Source: Paraspadella gotoi | Taxonomy: Eukaryota; Chaetognatha | NCBI GenBank assembly: GCA_051294375.1 | Contig: CM119268.1 | Coordinates: 13,523,761 to 13,587,760, forward strand | Length of the DNA: 64,000 bases | Direction: 5' to 3' | Part shown: positions 31,204 through 49,544 of the stretch, in pieces | How positions within the stretch are numbered: position 1 is the first letter of the stretch | How the letters are laid out: the number at the start of each line of letters is the position of its first letter | Notes under the pieces: model-generated | What the model was told of the DNA's origin: nothing | What the model saw: the letters and a program-made list of their open reading frames with translations, nothing else | The model's database searches: none | Made by a program: the position numbers and the translations under genes

Positions 31204-33979
31204 TTTACAAAAAAAATTATTCACTATTGTTTTATCACCGTTTTTTGAAAAATTCTTATGGATTTCTTTCTCTAAAACTTTTTATTATCCCATTTAATTC
31301 CGGCGCTTCTTTCTCATACAAAATCCCAAATTTACATCTGAGATTTTCGTGGATTTTTTTGAGAAAATGTGAAAATAACTTACTTGACCTGGATTCGTGC
31401 CGTTGCGGGCAACGAGTAACAATGTCGAGGAACATGACTAATAACCGTTTGAATGGGCAACAGGAAACGTTACGTGTATAAAAAAAATCAACTTGACCGG
31501 ATCACGCCGATATAAACAAGAGTGACCTAATATTGCGTATCGTTGCGGGAAAAACTTTCTCTCTCTCTCGTTCCTCTCTCTCTCTCTCTCTCCGTTTCCT
31601 CTCTCCTCATCGTCTCTCTCGTCTCTCCTCTCTCTCTTTTTTTTTTACAAAAAAAAAAATTTATTCACATTGTAAACGAGTAAACGAGTTCCGGCTCTCT
31701 CCTCTCCTCTCATCTCTCTCTCTTCCTAATCTTCTCTCTATCTGTCTCTCTCTCTCTTTCTCTCTTTCTATCTCTTTTTTGTACAAAAATAATTTTTAGT
31801 CACCTTTTTTTCACCTCCGTCATTAACGAGTTCACGGCTCATCTATCTCTCTCTCTCTCTTTTTTTTTTTACAAAAAAAAAATTTTTAAGATCACTTTTT
31901 TTTTCACCAAGCGACGAGTAGAGTAAACGAGTTCCGGCTTGTTCACTTTCTCTCTCTCCATCATCAATTCTCTCTCTCTTCTCTCTCTCAATGTACGATC
32001 GTATCGTTTTTTGGAAAATTCTTAAATTAATTTTTTTCCTTCTAAAACTTTTATTATCGCCATTCTATTTTTTTCTCTATACAAAATCCCAAAATTTACA
32101 ATACGAGATTTTCAATGAAATTCATTTTAGAAAAAAAATGCAGGCAATGTCACATGTACATCAAGCTTGCTGCTGTACATATAGCTGCTATATTGTCAAG
32201 GACAATTGCGCGGACTTAATTTAATTGCATATATAACTTTCTACAAAAATTTTTTTGTTTTTGTTTATTACTGTAACTTTGGACCGGTCGGCCCACTATT
32301 GGCAAATTATATCTAAAATAGGAGTTGAGAGAGAGATATTGTCAAATTAAACATTATTTTGTTAAATTCTAACAATTTTTACAAATTTTAAAAATGTAAA
32401 TTTTTTTAGTGTATATATTTAATCATTTTATTCTTTTTTAAAATAATAATATTTTGAAGTTGGATACCAATATTTATAAATTTAGTTAAATATGACAAAT
32501 ATGAAATTTGACCTCGGTCTGGTTTCTTCTTAAAAAAAGACAATCTAAAATTTCAATTCAAGATTAAAACTTTTTAAAGATGAGGACCTAAAATTTTTTG
32601 ATAAGTAAAAAAAATATTAGAAAGGAAAAGAGTTCGTCCACGCAGATACGTCGAAAAAACCGAGTTCAGCTTGCAGGGCGGTCCAGCCTTCTCTCTATCT
32701 TTCCTCTCTCTCCTCTCTTCTCTCTCGTCCCTCTCTCTCTCTCTCCCTCTCTTCCTCCCTCATCTCTCTCTCATCTCTCTTTTTTTCTTATCCCATTTAT
32801 ACCGCCATATTATTCCGCGCTTTTTTCTCATACAAAATCCAAATTTACCATCCGCGATTTTCGTGAATTTTTTTTCACAAAAATTTGATTATCCTTTATA
32901 ATAACGAGAGTGAAGAACTGACCAGCCTATCTCCACTCTCTCACTCCTCTCCTCCATCTCTTCCTTCTCTCTCCTCCTCTCTCTCATTTCATACACGCAA
33001 ATTGTTTGTTTTTATTTACGATGAATGATTCATTCGCGTCAATGAATGACTATCAATCGCATCAATGAATGATTATCATCATATCCATGAAATATTATAT
33101 CACATCAATGAAATGACTAATCATCGCATCATCAATTGATTATCAATGCACATCAGTTATTTGTTAATCATCGCATCAATTATTTGGTTAAATCATCGCA
33201 TCAATATTTGGTTATCTGCGCATCAATATTTGGTTACCATCGAAAGCGGCTCCGATCCCTATTGCTTTTAAGAATTTTTTTTTAACTGCGTCTATAAGTT
33301 TTTTTAAAACTTTTCTTTTTTTTCTCAGTCTTATTCGATTGTTTTCAATTTTCTTCGTACATGATATGCTTGGATACATTTCTATCGATTTTTTGGGTTG
33401 CATGCAAGCTCATTCTAACCCTTCTAACAGCAAAAGAATTCAATTGATGAGGTGGCCTCTAAAAGCTAAGTTATTGCCCACGCTTATGAATTGAACTTAA
33501 ACAGATTAAATATCGTCGTCGAAAATTAAAAATAAAGTTTAAAAAAATTTTAATACAAGTTAAACGAAAAATAAATAGAAAACTACAGCAGCCATAAATA
33601 AAAAAAAAGGAACTGAACTTCTTCGCTTGTAAGTTAAGTCTTAGGAAAACGTCGAAAACAGATACATAAAATACTTGACACAAAGACATTTAAAATCGAT
33701 TGAGGCAATGAGGGGCAAAATTTTTTTTTTCGCCTCACAGTGACCCTGTTTCCGGTTCACGAGCTGCCAGCGTCGCATCACTTGAAGGAAAAATGAAAGA
33801 TATTTGAGACGAAACAAATCACTGACGACGAAAAAAAGACACACAATCTTTGGTGATTATATCACGAGTCGTAGAGGAAGATGGAGGAAACAATTTCGTA
33901 GCAAGAGAAACAAGATGGGAGTCGAGAAATTTGCGGATGGTTTTCGCTTTCGATACAATTTTTCGACGTATGTGCTGTG

Positions 33980-34109
<130 letters not shown>

Positions 34110-34183
34110 GAAGCGCAGATGACGAGGGGGGCTCAAAAGGACGAGAAGAGATAACCGACGAGAGCGTGAAGTGGTCCAGACAT

Positions 34184-34793
34184 TTCTCCGAAACCTAGAG
34201 AATTTTTGGATTGTTCGTCCAGCCTTGACACTTAAATTACGGCGATATCAAATGAATTATAATTGTAAGTAAGTTGATTTTGTGTGGTGTGTTTTTTACT
34301 TATTCACGCCCACAGTACTGCCCTTCTTTGTTTTGATTGGATCAGCACGAGAAAACGATATGATCCCTTCTTGGAATTGGGCCGTCCTCGGCTGCGGCGC
34401 CTGCTGCGGACGACGTCTACCTGCCTGATGTCAGAACGGGATAGCTGCGAATCCTAGGCGCTGCGTCTTCTGCTGTGTTCTAAGTCTAAGCGACCTTTAA
34501 GAAGAGAGAGAGAGAGAGAGAGAAGAAGAGAGAGAGAGAGAGAGAGGAGAGAGGAGAGAGAGAGAGAGAGAGAGAGAGGAAGGAGGAGGAACGGCAATCC
34601 AAGAAGGATCATATCGTTTTCTCAGTGCTGATCCAATTCAAAACAAAGAAGGGCAGACTGTGGGCGTGGAATAAGTAAAAAACACACACACACAAAATCA
34701 AACTTACTACAATATAATTCATTTGATATCGCCGTAATTTAAGTGTCCAAGGCTGGACGACAATCCAAAATTCTCTAGGTTTCGGAGAATCGT
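34184..34793. repeat. 0.6-kb palindrome between the direct repeats
   Basis: 34184-34400 (TTCTCCGAAACCTAGAGAAT onward) is mirrored by about 34595-34789 (ending ATTCTCTAGGTTTCGGAGAA). The centre holds GC-rich sequence and a (GA)n tract at 34503-34578. The palindrome ends four bases before a 25-N gap. Confidence 0.85.
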
Positions 34794-34818
34794 NNNNNNN
34801 NNNNNNNNNNNNNNNNNN

Positions 34819-39979
<5,161 letters not shown>

Positions 39980-40303
39980 AGTTTTAAAAAACTTATAGAC
40001 GCAGTTAAAAAATACTTTTGTTAAGAATTAATTTTCATGGGCGCGGGTGGAGAAAAATCCCCATTTTTTGCCGATCTCATCTTGACTCATAATCACGTGA
40101 ATTCGAGTGATGATCACAAGACATTCGCGGATCTCATGATCGTCATCTTCACCATCATTATTATAATCATCATCATCATCGTCGTTTTTCGTTCCTCTTT
40201 CGCAATACTTTCATTTTTTCCACTTCAGTTTCTTCGGATAAAAACTAAGGCAAAAAGAATCACAACCAATAATTCTTCCTGTGAAGTTTCAACCTGAACA
40301 AAA

Positions 40304-43180
40304 ATGTCCGGCTCACCGCAAGTGCTGATCCCGAGAGAGCAAAGGCCCAGGTATATGGATTCATCCGAAGCGTAAATGTTTGGGAAATCGTTTTATGAAG
40401 AAATGTTGTCTTAAAAAAACAAAATTGAAAACTTTGGTCAGGTGCCCCTTGGGCCCACACGTTGCTCGCGTCGCAAACAGATGCAACGACGCCAAAGAGA
40501 ACCGGGAATTGGATCTCTCCGAATGCAAGCTCGCCAAGATTCCGGGTAAGTTCCCATTCGGATTCCAATTTAGCCAAGATGACTTTGAATGGGATTGAAA
40601 TCTTTCATAAATTCCTTCCGTTTTAATATCGCCCAAGTCCGGTCGCGTTTAATTTAGACTTACATTTCATCCTCCCAACTAGTCGAATTGTACATCGCGA
40701 GTAACCACTTCAAATCAGGAAACAAACGTCACAATGCTTGCAATGAGTTATGTCAAAAAAGAAATCCTTTGTTCGATCCAAAGCGATAATTCCTTCGTCT
40801 TAGTCATATCTCTNNNNNNNNNNTTCCGGGTAAGTTCCCATTCGGATTCCAATTTAGCCAAAATGACTTTGAATGGGATTGAAATCTTTCATAAATTCCT
40901 TCNNNNNNNNNNNNNNNNNNNNNNNNNNNNNNNNNNNNNNNNNNNNNNNNNNNNNNNNNNNNNNNNNNNNNNNNNNNNNNNNNNNNNNNNNNNNNNNNNN
41001 NNNNNNNNNNNNNNNNNNNNNNNNNNNNNNNNNNNNNNNNNNNNNNNNNNNNNNNNNNNNNNNNNNNNNNNNNNNNNNNNNNNNNNNNNNNNNNNNNNNN
41101 NNNNNNNNNNNNNNNNNNNNNNNNNNNNNNNNNNNNNNNNNNNNNNNNNNNNNNNNNNNNNNNATGCTTGCAATGAGTTATGTCAAAAAGAAATCCTTTG
41201 TTTGATCCAAAGCGATAATTCCTTCATCTTAGTCATATCTCTCCCCTTTCCCCTCTCCCCCTCAACNNNNNNNNNNNNNNNNNNNNNNNNNNNNNNNNNN
41301 NNNNNNNNNNNNNNNNNNNNNNNNNNNNNNNNNNNNNNNNNNNNNNNNNNNNNNNNNNNNNNNNNNNNNNNNNNNNNNNNNNNNNNNNNNNNNNNNNNNN
41401 NNNNNNNNNNNNNNNNNNNNNNNNNNNNNNNNNNNNNNNNNAATTGCAGATGGAATAGAGAGACGCCGATTTTGTCGTCTCGAAGGGTTGATGTTGATGC
41501 CAATTAATTTTCCAGCCAACTCGTTGGCCTTCACCTCTGGAGGAAAAAAAAATAAACAAAGAAAAAAGAGAAGAACAAACACTTCGAAAGCCTCGGTGCG
41601 AGTTCGGGCAAGTTGAAAAACACCACTGGGTACCAATTAACTACGTCGTTAGTTTTAGCCGCTTTCCCATTGGCCGTGATACTTGAGCTATGACGTCGTT
41701 AACGCGACTAAACCCACTCTTATTGGTCGAGAAATCCCAAAAGGGCCCGAAGCAGCGGAAAGAAGGAAACTAAAGCAGAAAAAAGCGATGGATATGAAGC
41801 TGCGACGCGGCAGCCGAGCGGGGCTGCAGCGTCGAGGCAGCGGTCGGTGCGGGCTGCGACCAGCTGGGGAAGGTTACCACGATTACCACCATTGCGGCCA
41901 ATAATATATCAATGTTCACAAGTATTTTAGGTAAAACTTATCGGTTTACTGGAAGAAAACTCCAAAATAAAAAGGATACACGCTGATCGCTGAACAGTGA
42001 ACAGTGAACACACAACGCTGAGAATTTAAACCATTGATTTTGAGAATACCTCAGACCACCAAGGAAGTCCCATCTGATTTTCGATGTTTATCTTTAACTT
42101 TTAACTTCCTAACCTTTAGTTCTGAGATACCAGCCATTTTCGTTCACCTTACCACATTTCTTCTTTTTCTCCCCATTTACAAAGATGAAGAAGGCTCGGG
42201 GAAAATCACTTCCCGCGGTCGCTTTTTAATTGTCGCCATTTCCATCCATTCGAAGCCCAAGTGGGAGATTTCCCCCGGGCTCAATCTGGGGAGAGTGTTG
42301 AGCTGTGGTCGGTGCGATAAAAGGTGTGAAGGAAAAACAATTTTGAGAAAAGTTGATGCAATTTTCGCGAGTTATATGATAATTGATAATACAAATTGAA
42401 AATACATGCAAGGTATTCAAGCACTGTGTCAGAAATATGTATTAAATGAAAGCTTGTGGCAGGGATATTTTGGGCCGGGATCTGATGGAATGAAAACACC
42501 TAAACGTTGTGGAATAATGGCAACAATTCTCGCTTTTTTTCTTTCGTTTTCATATTTCTTTATATCGAAGGTTTTCTCTTTTTTTTTTCTTAAAATATGT
42601 TGAATATGTTAAACTACTTGGCGTCTATTTGATTTTGGTAATGGATTTCGATAATGGATAATGGATTTTGATAATGGATAATGGATTTTGATAATGGATT
42701 TTGATAATGGATGATTTTCGAACAAATTTTTTTATTATATTATGTGAGAAACGTCATCAGTACAGTAATTAGCACCAAACTATCCATTATAAGTCTTCAA
42801 CCTTTCGCAATTAGTGAATAATCGAGATTTAATATCTTTAAACGTATGTTCACATCTGTTCGCATCCATTCACAGAAGCGATATTCTTCTTGATGCGACA
42901 CACTTCCGTGACTTGCTTCAGTCTCGCCGACAACGTGCTTAGAACCGTTCCGGGAAAAGTCGCAACCAAGTGAGTTACTTTTTCATCATTAGTATGTTTG
43001 TTAATATTAAATTAGTATCGCTACTGTAACAAGGGAGCGAGAAGGGTTAAATTATGCGATGTTTTTCGACTTCCCTGCTATTTTTTCGTTATTTATTTTT
43101 TTTTTCTTGCCGAAATTTGGAAACGGCGCTTTTGATGTTATCTCATCTTATATTTTTTTTAGAATCATCATCGTCATCGG

Positions 43181-43219
<39 letters not shown>

Positions 43220-45589
43220 GACGATCATCAATATCAACAAAGATATCCCTATCCACTAACATCATTCAAAAAAAAAATAAGACAATGATTAACATAAAAA
43301 TATAAGAAAGTCATTAATGTTATAATTCTTTCGCTCTACCCATTTTTCTCCACTCCCCCAAACCATCAGATTCGCCCACCTCGAGACGCTCAACTTGACC
43401 CACAACAAATTGACCACCCTCCCCGAGGAATTCTCCAACCTGACCCACCTCAAGCGGCTCAACATCTCCCACAACAACTTCCTGCAGATGCCGTCGGCCG
43501 TGCATCGGATGAGCAGGATCATCGAGGTGGAGGCGGCGAGTAACCAAATCGCCGGTGAGCTTATTGATTACCGGAGATTGGTGATTGTGGGAGAACCTCG
43601 TTGACTGAACGTTTCTAATTTAAATTTCGTTAAGTTAATCACTTCCTGTAGGATCGTTGATTCGGTCATTTCCCCAAAAAAACTCAGATTCTCGATTCGA
43701 TTCCAAATATCGATAATATAATATAATATAATAAGATAATATTTATTTTTGCCATTTCTAAGATGACCGCTGATCGAGTCGTATCTTTCGCTCTTATGAT
43801 CTTATCCCTATCGTACAGCGTAGACTGTTAATGAATCCCAACGAGCCGATCCAAAATGGCGCCGAAACTTCTAACGCTCATGTTCTTTTGTTTTGAGTCT
43901 TTCCTTTTGGCATTGTTCGTTTGCCCATTCGAGGCCGTTTGTGGCCGGCGTTTTATCCGAATGGTTCTTGAGAGAACAATATCGTTATTTATAGGAAGGA
44001 ATGATGAATGCCTCAAAACTGGCAACAGTTTCGTCGTAAAGACTGACTTCGAAAATAGTTTTTGAAGGGTCGGGTATGCGGGAGGGAGGAAGGCTGGGAA
44101 AGGGAAAGAAAAAAAAATCGAATGCTGTGTTCATTAAATTTTTAATATATAATAAATTAATAATGTATGATATCGTACGTGATATGATGATTGAAAGTTA
44201 AGATATTTTTTTTAACAAAAACATAGTTTTTAATTTGTTATTTAAATTTCGTACCTTTGATTAAGAAAGTTTAAACAGTTTGCCAATTGCAAATAAGAAT
44301 TGTTTACGTTGGGTTCTAATTGGTCGGTCAATAGATGGGAATCGCGTGATGCGAAAAGGTCTTTGCGTTGGCAAACGTCATCGTCCATTGTTGAAACACG
44401 AGATGAGCCGCGTTTTGCGAGCGCCGGTTAATATAGGGACAGACGATGCCGAGCCACAGGATGATGGAAGGGAAGCTTTAAACGTGAATTATAAATTAGC
44501 AAGGGTTAAACTTGAAGCGATGTTTTTGGGTAAAAAAAAAAGGTGAGGAAAACGAGAACGGTGATTCCAATGCGTTGCGCCGCAGTGACTATTTTAATGT
44601 GTATGACATGATATGACATGACATAAAAACTTTCTTAGCCCTTACATTTATGACATGCACTGCATCGAAATTCTTTCTTTTATTCCTTTTAGTCTTAGGA
44701 TTTCCCGAAGGCGGCGCTAGCAGTCCCTTAGATTTGAGGTTTTTTCCTGTCTTAACAAATGAGCAACCAACTATAGGCAAATAATATGCAAGTGGGACAG
44801 ACCGACGGACACACATACCGACCGACAGACCGACAAAGTGACTTATAGAGTTGCTCCGTAACTAGAATGGGCGGATAGGATAATTTAGGCAGAAAAGGAT
44901 TTAGCGTTGATTTGTTAAGGGGTGTTACGCGACAGACGATGTGAGGTGTGAAAGGTTGAAATCGCCGTGAGCCGCGTCGTTTCTCTCACTTGATTTACGG
45001 CCTTTTTTTTTCTTTTTTTTTTGATTGCTTGTTTCCTTCATCGCCTCCCACCTACCTCCCGTTTATATTTTTCCTTTCCTTTTTAACAACCACCTAAAAC
45101 CCCGTCACTCTATGAGAAGGCCGTTGTTATGCAGAAAGACTAAGAGAGAAGAAGAAGGAAAGAGAGAAAGAGAAAGAGAGAGAGAAAAAAAGAATAAAAA
45201 AAAGTGTCGTTTATGCGCATGAATAAAGTATGAATTTCCTTTCTTTTTGTTTTTTTTCTACAGATTTGAATTTGATTCGTCTGAAGGGGCTGCCTCACCT
45301 CAAGCAAATCGATGTGAGGGAAAATCCCATTCGCCCGGCCACGAGAGAAGCCATCGTTTATGGTAATATCCGTGAATAACGTAGTATGAGAATAAAGCGG
45401 ACATTGAGTTATTGTTTTACTAATTAAGGACTGAAGCGTGATTGTTGTGACGTGCTGTTGTGACGTACAGTAATCGATATTTTTAACTTATTATGTATTT
45501 ATTCTATAATATTGAATTTAGGCGATCTGAAGTTCGAAGTCAAAATTTCCGACGTCGAAGACTCGGACGATTTCGACGAAATGGATTAA
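40304..45589 (+). CDS. LRRC20: Leucine-rich repeat protein, LRRC20-like, 198 aa, six exons, complete
   Basis: Exons: 40304-40350 (ATG), 40442-40545, 42876-42969, 43370-43554, 45264-45362, 45522-45589 (TAA). All introns are GT-AG and all phases match. The protein opens with a short tail and then HVARVANRCNDAKENRELDL, SECKLAKIPEAIFFLMRHTS, SLADNVLRTVPGKV, HLETLNLTHNKLTTLPEEF, HLKRLNISHNNFLQMPSAV, HLKQIDVRENPIRP, and ends in the acidic tail DVEDSDDFDEMD. The arrangement (an amphipathic N-terminal helix, the LDLxECKL cap and about five leucine-rich repeats) and the length fit LRRC20 (human about 184 aa), a small cytosolic protein of poorly defined role that presumably binds partners through the repeat surface. 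The acidic tail seems lineage-specific. Other short LRR proteins are possible. Polyadenylation signals are at 45590-45595 and 45611-45616. Two gaps lie in intron 2. Confidence 0.82.
40824..40902 (+). repeat. Short direct duplication flanking a 10-N gap
   Basis: This copy of 40541-40619 (exon 2 end plus donor) follows the gap 40814-40823. Likewise 41164-41250 repeats 40733-40813. Both lie at gap edges inside LRRC20 intron 2, and exon 2 is not truly repeated in the transcript. Confidence 0.8.
41640..41880 (+). promoter_or_regulatory. GC-rich patch with CCAAT boxes and a CRE-like site
   Basis: Contains CCCATTGGCC and TTATTGGTC (reverse CCAAT boxes), ATGACGTCG (CRE-like half site) and a following ATGGATATGAAGCTG segment that reads MDMKLPDAAAERGCSVKA in the 29-kb copy. 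It lies inside LRRC20 intron 2 and might be an alternative promoter. Coding status is uncertain because the two versions differ by indels. Confidence 0.3.
42638..42715 (+). repeat. GATAATGGATTTT minisatellite
   Basis: Tandem units of GATAATGGAT(AATGGATTTT) occur about five to six times in LRRC20 intron 2. Confidence 0.8.
43180..43220 (+). repeat. (ATC)n microsatellite
   Basis: About 13 perfect ATC units in LRRC20 intron 3. Confidence 0.95.
43856..44065 (+). CDS. Small open frame with a signal-peptide-like start inside an LRRC20 intron
   Basis: A true ATG in a CCAAAATGGCGCCG context starts a 69-codon frame. The N-terminus (MAPKLLTLMFFCFESFLLAL) is strongly hydrophobic and is followed by FVCPFEAVCGRR, which resembles a signal peptide with a cleavage site. 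No homolog is recognised. It could equally be chance in AT-rich DNA. Confidence 0.2.
   Translation: MAPKLLTLMFFCFESFLLALFVCPFEAVCGRRFIRMVLERTISLFIGRNDECLKTGNSFVVKTDFENSF
44550..44800 (+). repeat. Dispersed ~200-bp repeat, copy A
   Basis: Shares a colinear set of words with 54725-54890: CCAATG.GTTG.GCCGC.GTGACT, CTTTTATTCCTT.TAGT, GGCGG.GCTAG, CACTTAGATTTGA and TTCTTAAC. The two are diverged copies in the same orientation, one in LRRC20 intron 4 and one intergenic. Confidence 0.55.
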
Positions 45590-45619
45590 AATAAAGTCAA
45601 AAAATTCAATAATAAAGTT

Positions 45620-48240
45620 ATATATACATTGAGTGATTAACGAATTCCAATTTGTTCCCCTTCCCGTTTGGCTGCTGCCAAATTTTGATACCAAATTCTG
45701 ACATGTCCTAATCTGACTAATGTTTCCTTGTACTTATTTATTTTATCGATGATACTTTACAAGTAATATATTTTTTGAAAAATTCGTTTGCATATCAGAG
45801 AAAAATTCCGCACTTGTCTATTTGTTGATGTACTTTCTCGAGTAAATTCGTGCTTTAGTTTTTTCACCCTTTGCTAATTTTTTTTTTATTTGAATGATTT
45901 TTGTAAGTGGGAGAAAATAAATTTAACAAACCGTCTTAAAACTAATGATATTGGTGGTTTATTTCATTTTTCTCCCATTTTTAAACTTTACTTATAAATC
46001 TTGTTGTTTAAAATTATGCCGTATGTTTTTGACAAAAAAAAATTGCATGTTTTTGAATAACTTTTTTTGAGTTATCTTTGCACTTAATAATTGACCTATT
46101 TATGATGTACATGTATTACGTATTTTTCTTCCGTTAATTCTATTTTCTCTGCACGTACTTATAATGTCAGATTTAATCTTCTATTTTTAAAGTAAGTGTT
46201 TTTATCACCATTATGAGTATATTTCAATTTATGGCTCTCTTAAATCATTTTTAATTTGTTGTTTTCTCTCAGGATAGACACGGTAGACATGATAGAAAAG
46301 ATTTCAGAAGATAAAAAAAATAGAAATGAATAATTTTGGAAGACCCTAGAATAGACAAATTAACGAATCACCGATTGTAAAATTCATTAGAATTCTTAAA
46401 ATAGATTGGTTTCATACTACGTGATTCCGTTGTATCATAACTCAAAGCTCAAATCGCGAAGAATCATTTCTCACGCTTCGCTTGACCATGTGGATCTGAA
46501 GATTGTTGCTGTTCTGTCTCCATCGCCGCCGCAGCCGCAGCCGCAGCCGCAGCCGCAGCCGCCTCCTCATCGCGCTTCTCGTCGGTAAAAGAGAAGCCCT
46601 AGGCCTTGGAGGGAAAGGACGCGAAGAGAGTGACAATCAAGTTCGCCGGCGAATTGGGCGTCGATATTAAAATTAAATAACAAACTTTCTGTTACAATTT
46701 TATTTTGTTATTTTTTGAATTATACTTGTATTCACGGTATAAAAAGCACGGAATGAAAATGAGGATGAAAAATCGAAAATCCTGATGACATCGACGAAGA
46801 CAACTGACTCGATCGGATTTGTTCAGTGGAAGCCTCTTATGTTTCTGACTGAAGACATCTCAAGAAATTGAATTTAATGGAATGTTGAAAAGATAGGAAA
46901 AAGGACGGGATGGAGAGGGAGAGGAGAGGAAGAGAGAGGGAGAGGAGAGAGAGATAGAGAAGAGGAGAGAGATGTTCTAGTTTCTTTTCCCGGCGTCATT
47001 AGGGGTTATTGTCTATTGCTTTTTTATTCTTCAGAATGTTAAAAAAAAAAAAAAAATGAAAAAAAAAAAGTTAAAAAGAAAAGGAGGAGAAATAAAAGCG
47101 ACGACGACATCAAAAGCGAAATGTAGGAGAGAGACCGAGACGCAGACGCAGACAATAACATGTAGTGAATTTGTTTTAAGATTGACTTATTCTTTAAACG
47201 AAACTAGTTTATGAATCTGGTATATAAATTGTTATAGTGATAAACTTCAACAATAAAAATAAAATAAAATTAAACCAGGGACAAGGCAAAGAACTAGAAG
47301 TAAAGAGAGAGATAGATAGATTATGGCTTTGCTCAATCGCAAGTTTGATTGATTGATGGATTGATTGATTAAATGATTGGTTGATTGCAAACTTACAAAA
47401 CTTTTGACGAGCTGATTCTGCCTTGTTCTGGATATATTCTCCTTTCAACATCTGAGGCGTATGTAATTCTCTTACGCTCTCACTCTCTCGCTCTCCAGAT
47501 CTTTGGATCCCTCGCTCGTTGTTCCGGTTCTCAGATCACAAATTCCCCTTTAATCAAAAACTTTTGGGGTAATTCATTCCGAGGAATGTTAAAACAAATT
47601 TGTTTAATTTTAATTTTAATCAGCGTTTTAAACGTTTCCACAAAGATTTCTATATCAACATTTTTTATAAAAAATGTCCTTAGACGCTACTCAGGACTTG
47701 TTTGTCAGCTCTTGTGAACAGCATTAAGAGTGAGGCAGTCCCTCGTAGGAAGAACGCCTGTCAAGTCAAGTCAAACTCTTGTGAACCAAAAAAATTATGT
47801 GGACTTGATTCTACAATCTACATCTCGTCTTTAAATGTAATACATGATAGAAATGAATTTGTAATGTCTTTTAATTTTCTCTTAACGTCCCGGAAGGCAC
47901 GTGACGCGAGATGGCGAGACCTGTCGCAAAAGGCAGTGACGTGTGGCAACGTGACAAAATGTCGAGTCGTGACATCTAATGTTATTAGACTTCTCGTTTT
48001 GCCACGAACGGCTCTCTCTCTCTCTCTCTCTCTCTTGATCTCTCCTCTCTCCTCCTTTCTGCTCTCTTCTCCTCTCTCTCTTCTCTCTCTCTCTCCTCTC
48101 TCTCCAAATCGCTCCCAAAAAGTTTCGCTTTCAATCCGATCTCCTACTCTCAAGGGAAAAAATGTTAAAAAATTTATCCAAATCAAATATAGAGAAAATC
48201 ATTTTCAGATTTCGTTTCTGAATTAGGATTTGTGTTTTGT
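45620..48240. other. AT-rich intergenic stretch
   Basis: No gene is supported. A (CCGCAG)n hexamer run at about 46531-46562 lies just before a short frame that starts after an acceptor-like CCCTAG at 46602 and reads ALEGKDAKRVTIKFAGELGV before a stop at 46678-46680. No upstream partner exon was found. 47325-47395 is GATT-rich, and (CT)n tracts occur at 48010-48100. Confidence 0.4.
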
Positions 48241-48248
48241 TGTTATCA

Positions 48249-48249
48249 A

Positions 48250-48289
<40 letters not shown>

Positions 48290-48293
48290 TTCT
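48249..48293 (+). repeat. (CGT)n microsatellite
   Basis: About 14 perfect GTC/CGT units. Confidence 0.95.
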
Positions 48294-49544
48294 TAGCTTT
48301 CGACAACACTCTCTCCTGATATAAATTTTCAAAAGGGGCCTCATAACAGAATTAGGCTTTCGCTCTTATTCCGCGGTTTGCCTCTGCGAATTCAATTTCC
48401 TCGGAAACAGTTTGAAAATTTATGTGGCGCCACTTTGCGTCTTTAATCAGACTGACACCGGTTCGCAACCTTAATCAACGAAGCAGGAGTCGGCGCAACC
48501 TTAATCAGATTGTTGCAAGTTTTGCAAAATTTATTTACCGTCGGGGTTTAGAACGATTCGAATGTTTGACAATGATGTTCTATTAAAAATTGGTAAAAAC
48601 AATAAGCCCCTGACTTTGGACGGCTTATGCGTGGCTTTAAGGCCTCCATCTCTCTACCAACATTACAAAATAATGACATGGCAGGTGCCCTGCAAGTTTC
48701 AATCAAGCTCTCTCACAGTTTCGTTAATTCATCTCACAATAGTTATTCAAATCACGTTATTTCTTATTTTCTTTTTTTTAAAATCTTGTAAGACTCCTCC
48801 CATTTGACTGCACGATTAACTAATTGGCATCAGAACTAGTAAAATTCATCAATAAGGTAAACAAATTCGAGCGTGCCTCCAAGCTGCGAATTAATCAATG
48901 TGGTGCCAAATTTGAGACTTTATCATTTCGGCACCGGGCGAGACAAAACAACGACGATGTCGTCAAACGCAAAGAAGACGATGACTTAATCCAATCCGGT
49001 TCCATCCGGTTCCATCCGGGAGACAACGATACTTTTACTGCTCCCTTGGGAGTCACATCCAACTTTACGACGAAGATGACGCTCACGACGACGACAATGA
49101 CGACGACGACATCTGAGACAAGCCGCGCCCAAACCCCAAAGCGAGCCATTTTTTTGGGGGGCTCGATAGCGACTTCACCGAATTTTTTTTTTCCTTTTAG
49201 ACTTTTAGTTTTAGTTTATCATTGGAGGGTAGTAGGTTGGGGAGAAAAGATTAAAACTTTTTATATAAATTGTTTTCTTGTTTTTCGCTTGTATTTCATA
49301 TCTCGTTGCTTATCTGTCTTTGAGCTCCTATTTTTCAATAGACAAGTTTCCTTATCCGACTTTTTAAAGAAATCTTCCTTCATTTCTCATGCAAGATCTG
49401 AGTTGGTTTCTTCCTTCTTCGCATTTTTATTAAAATTATTTTAACGTTTTAATTTTCCTCTTGTTTTTCATCCCTTCGGTTTTTTTTCTCGTTTTTTCTC
49501 TTTGTTTTTTCTCTTCCACTGAGCGAGATGTTTTTTTTTCACAC

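Noticed and set aside
44280-44546. 88-codon frame in LRRC20 intron 4
   Set aside because: No family resemblance, no splice support, and the start codon is not ATG.
48824-49444. 206-codon frame beginning near 48824
   Set aside because: The start codon is not ATG, the first and last thirds are AT-rich and phenylalanine-rich, and no splice sites or family support it. Only the short Thr/Asp-rich middle looks protein-like, and that follows from ACG repeats.
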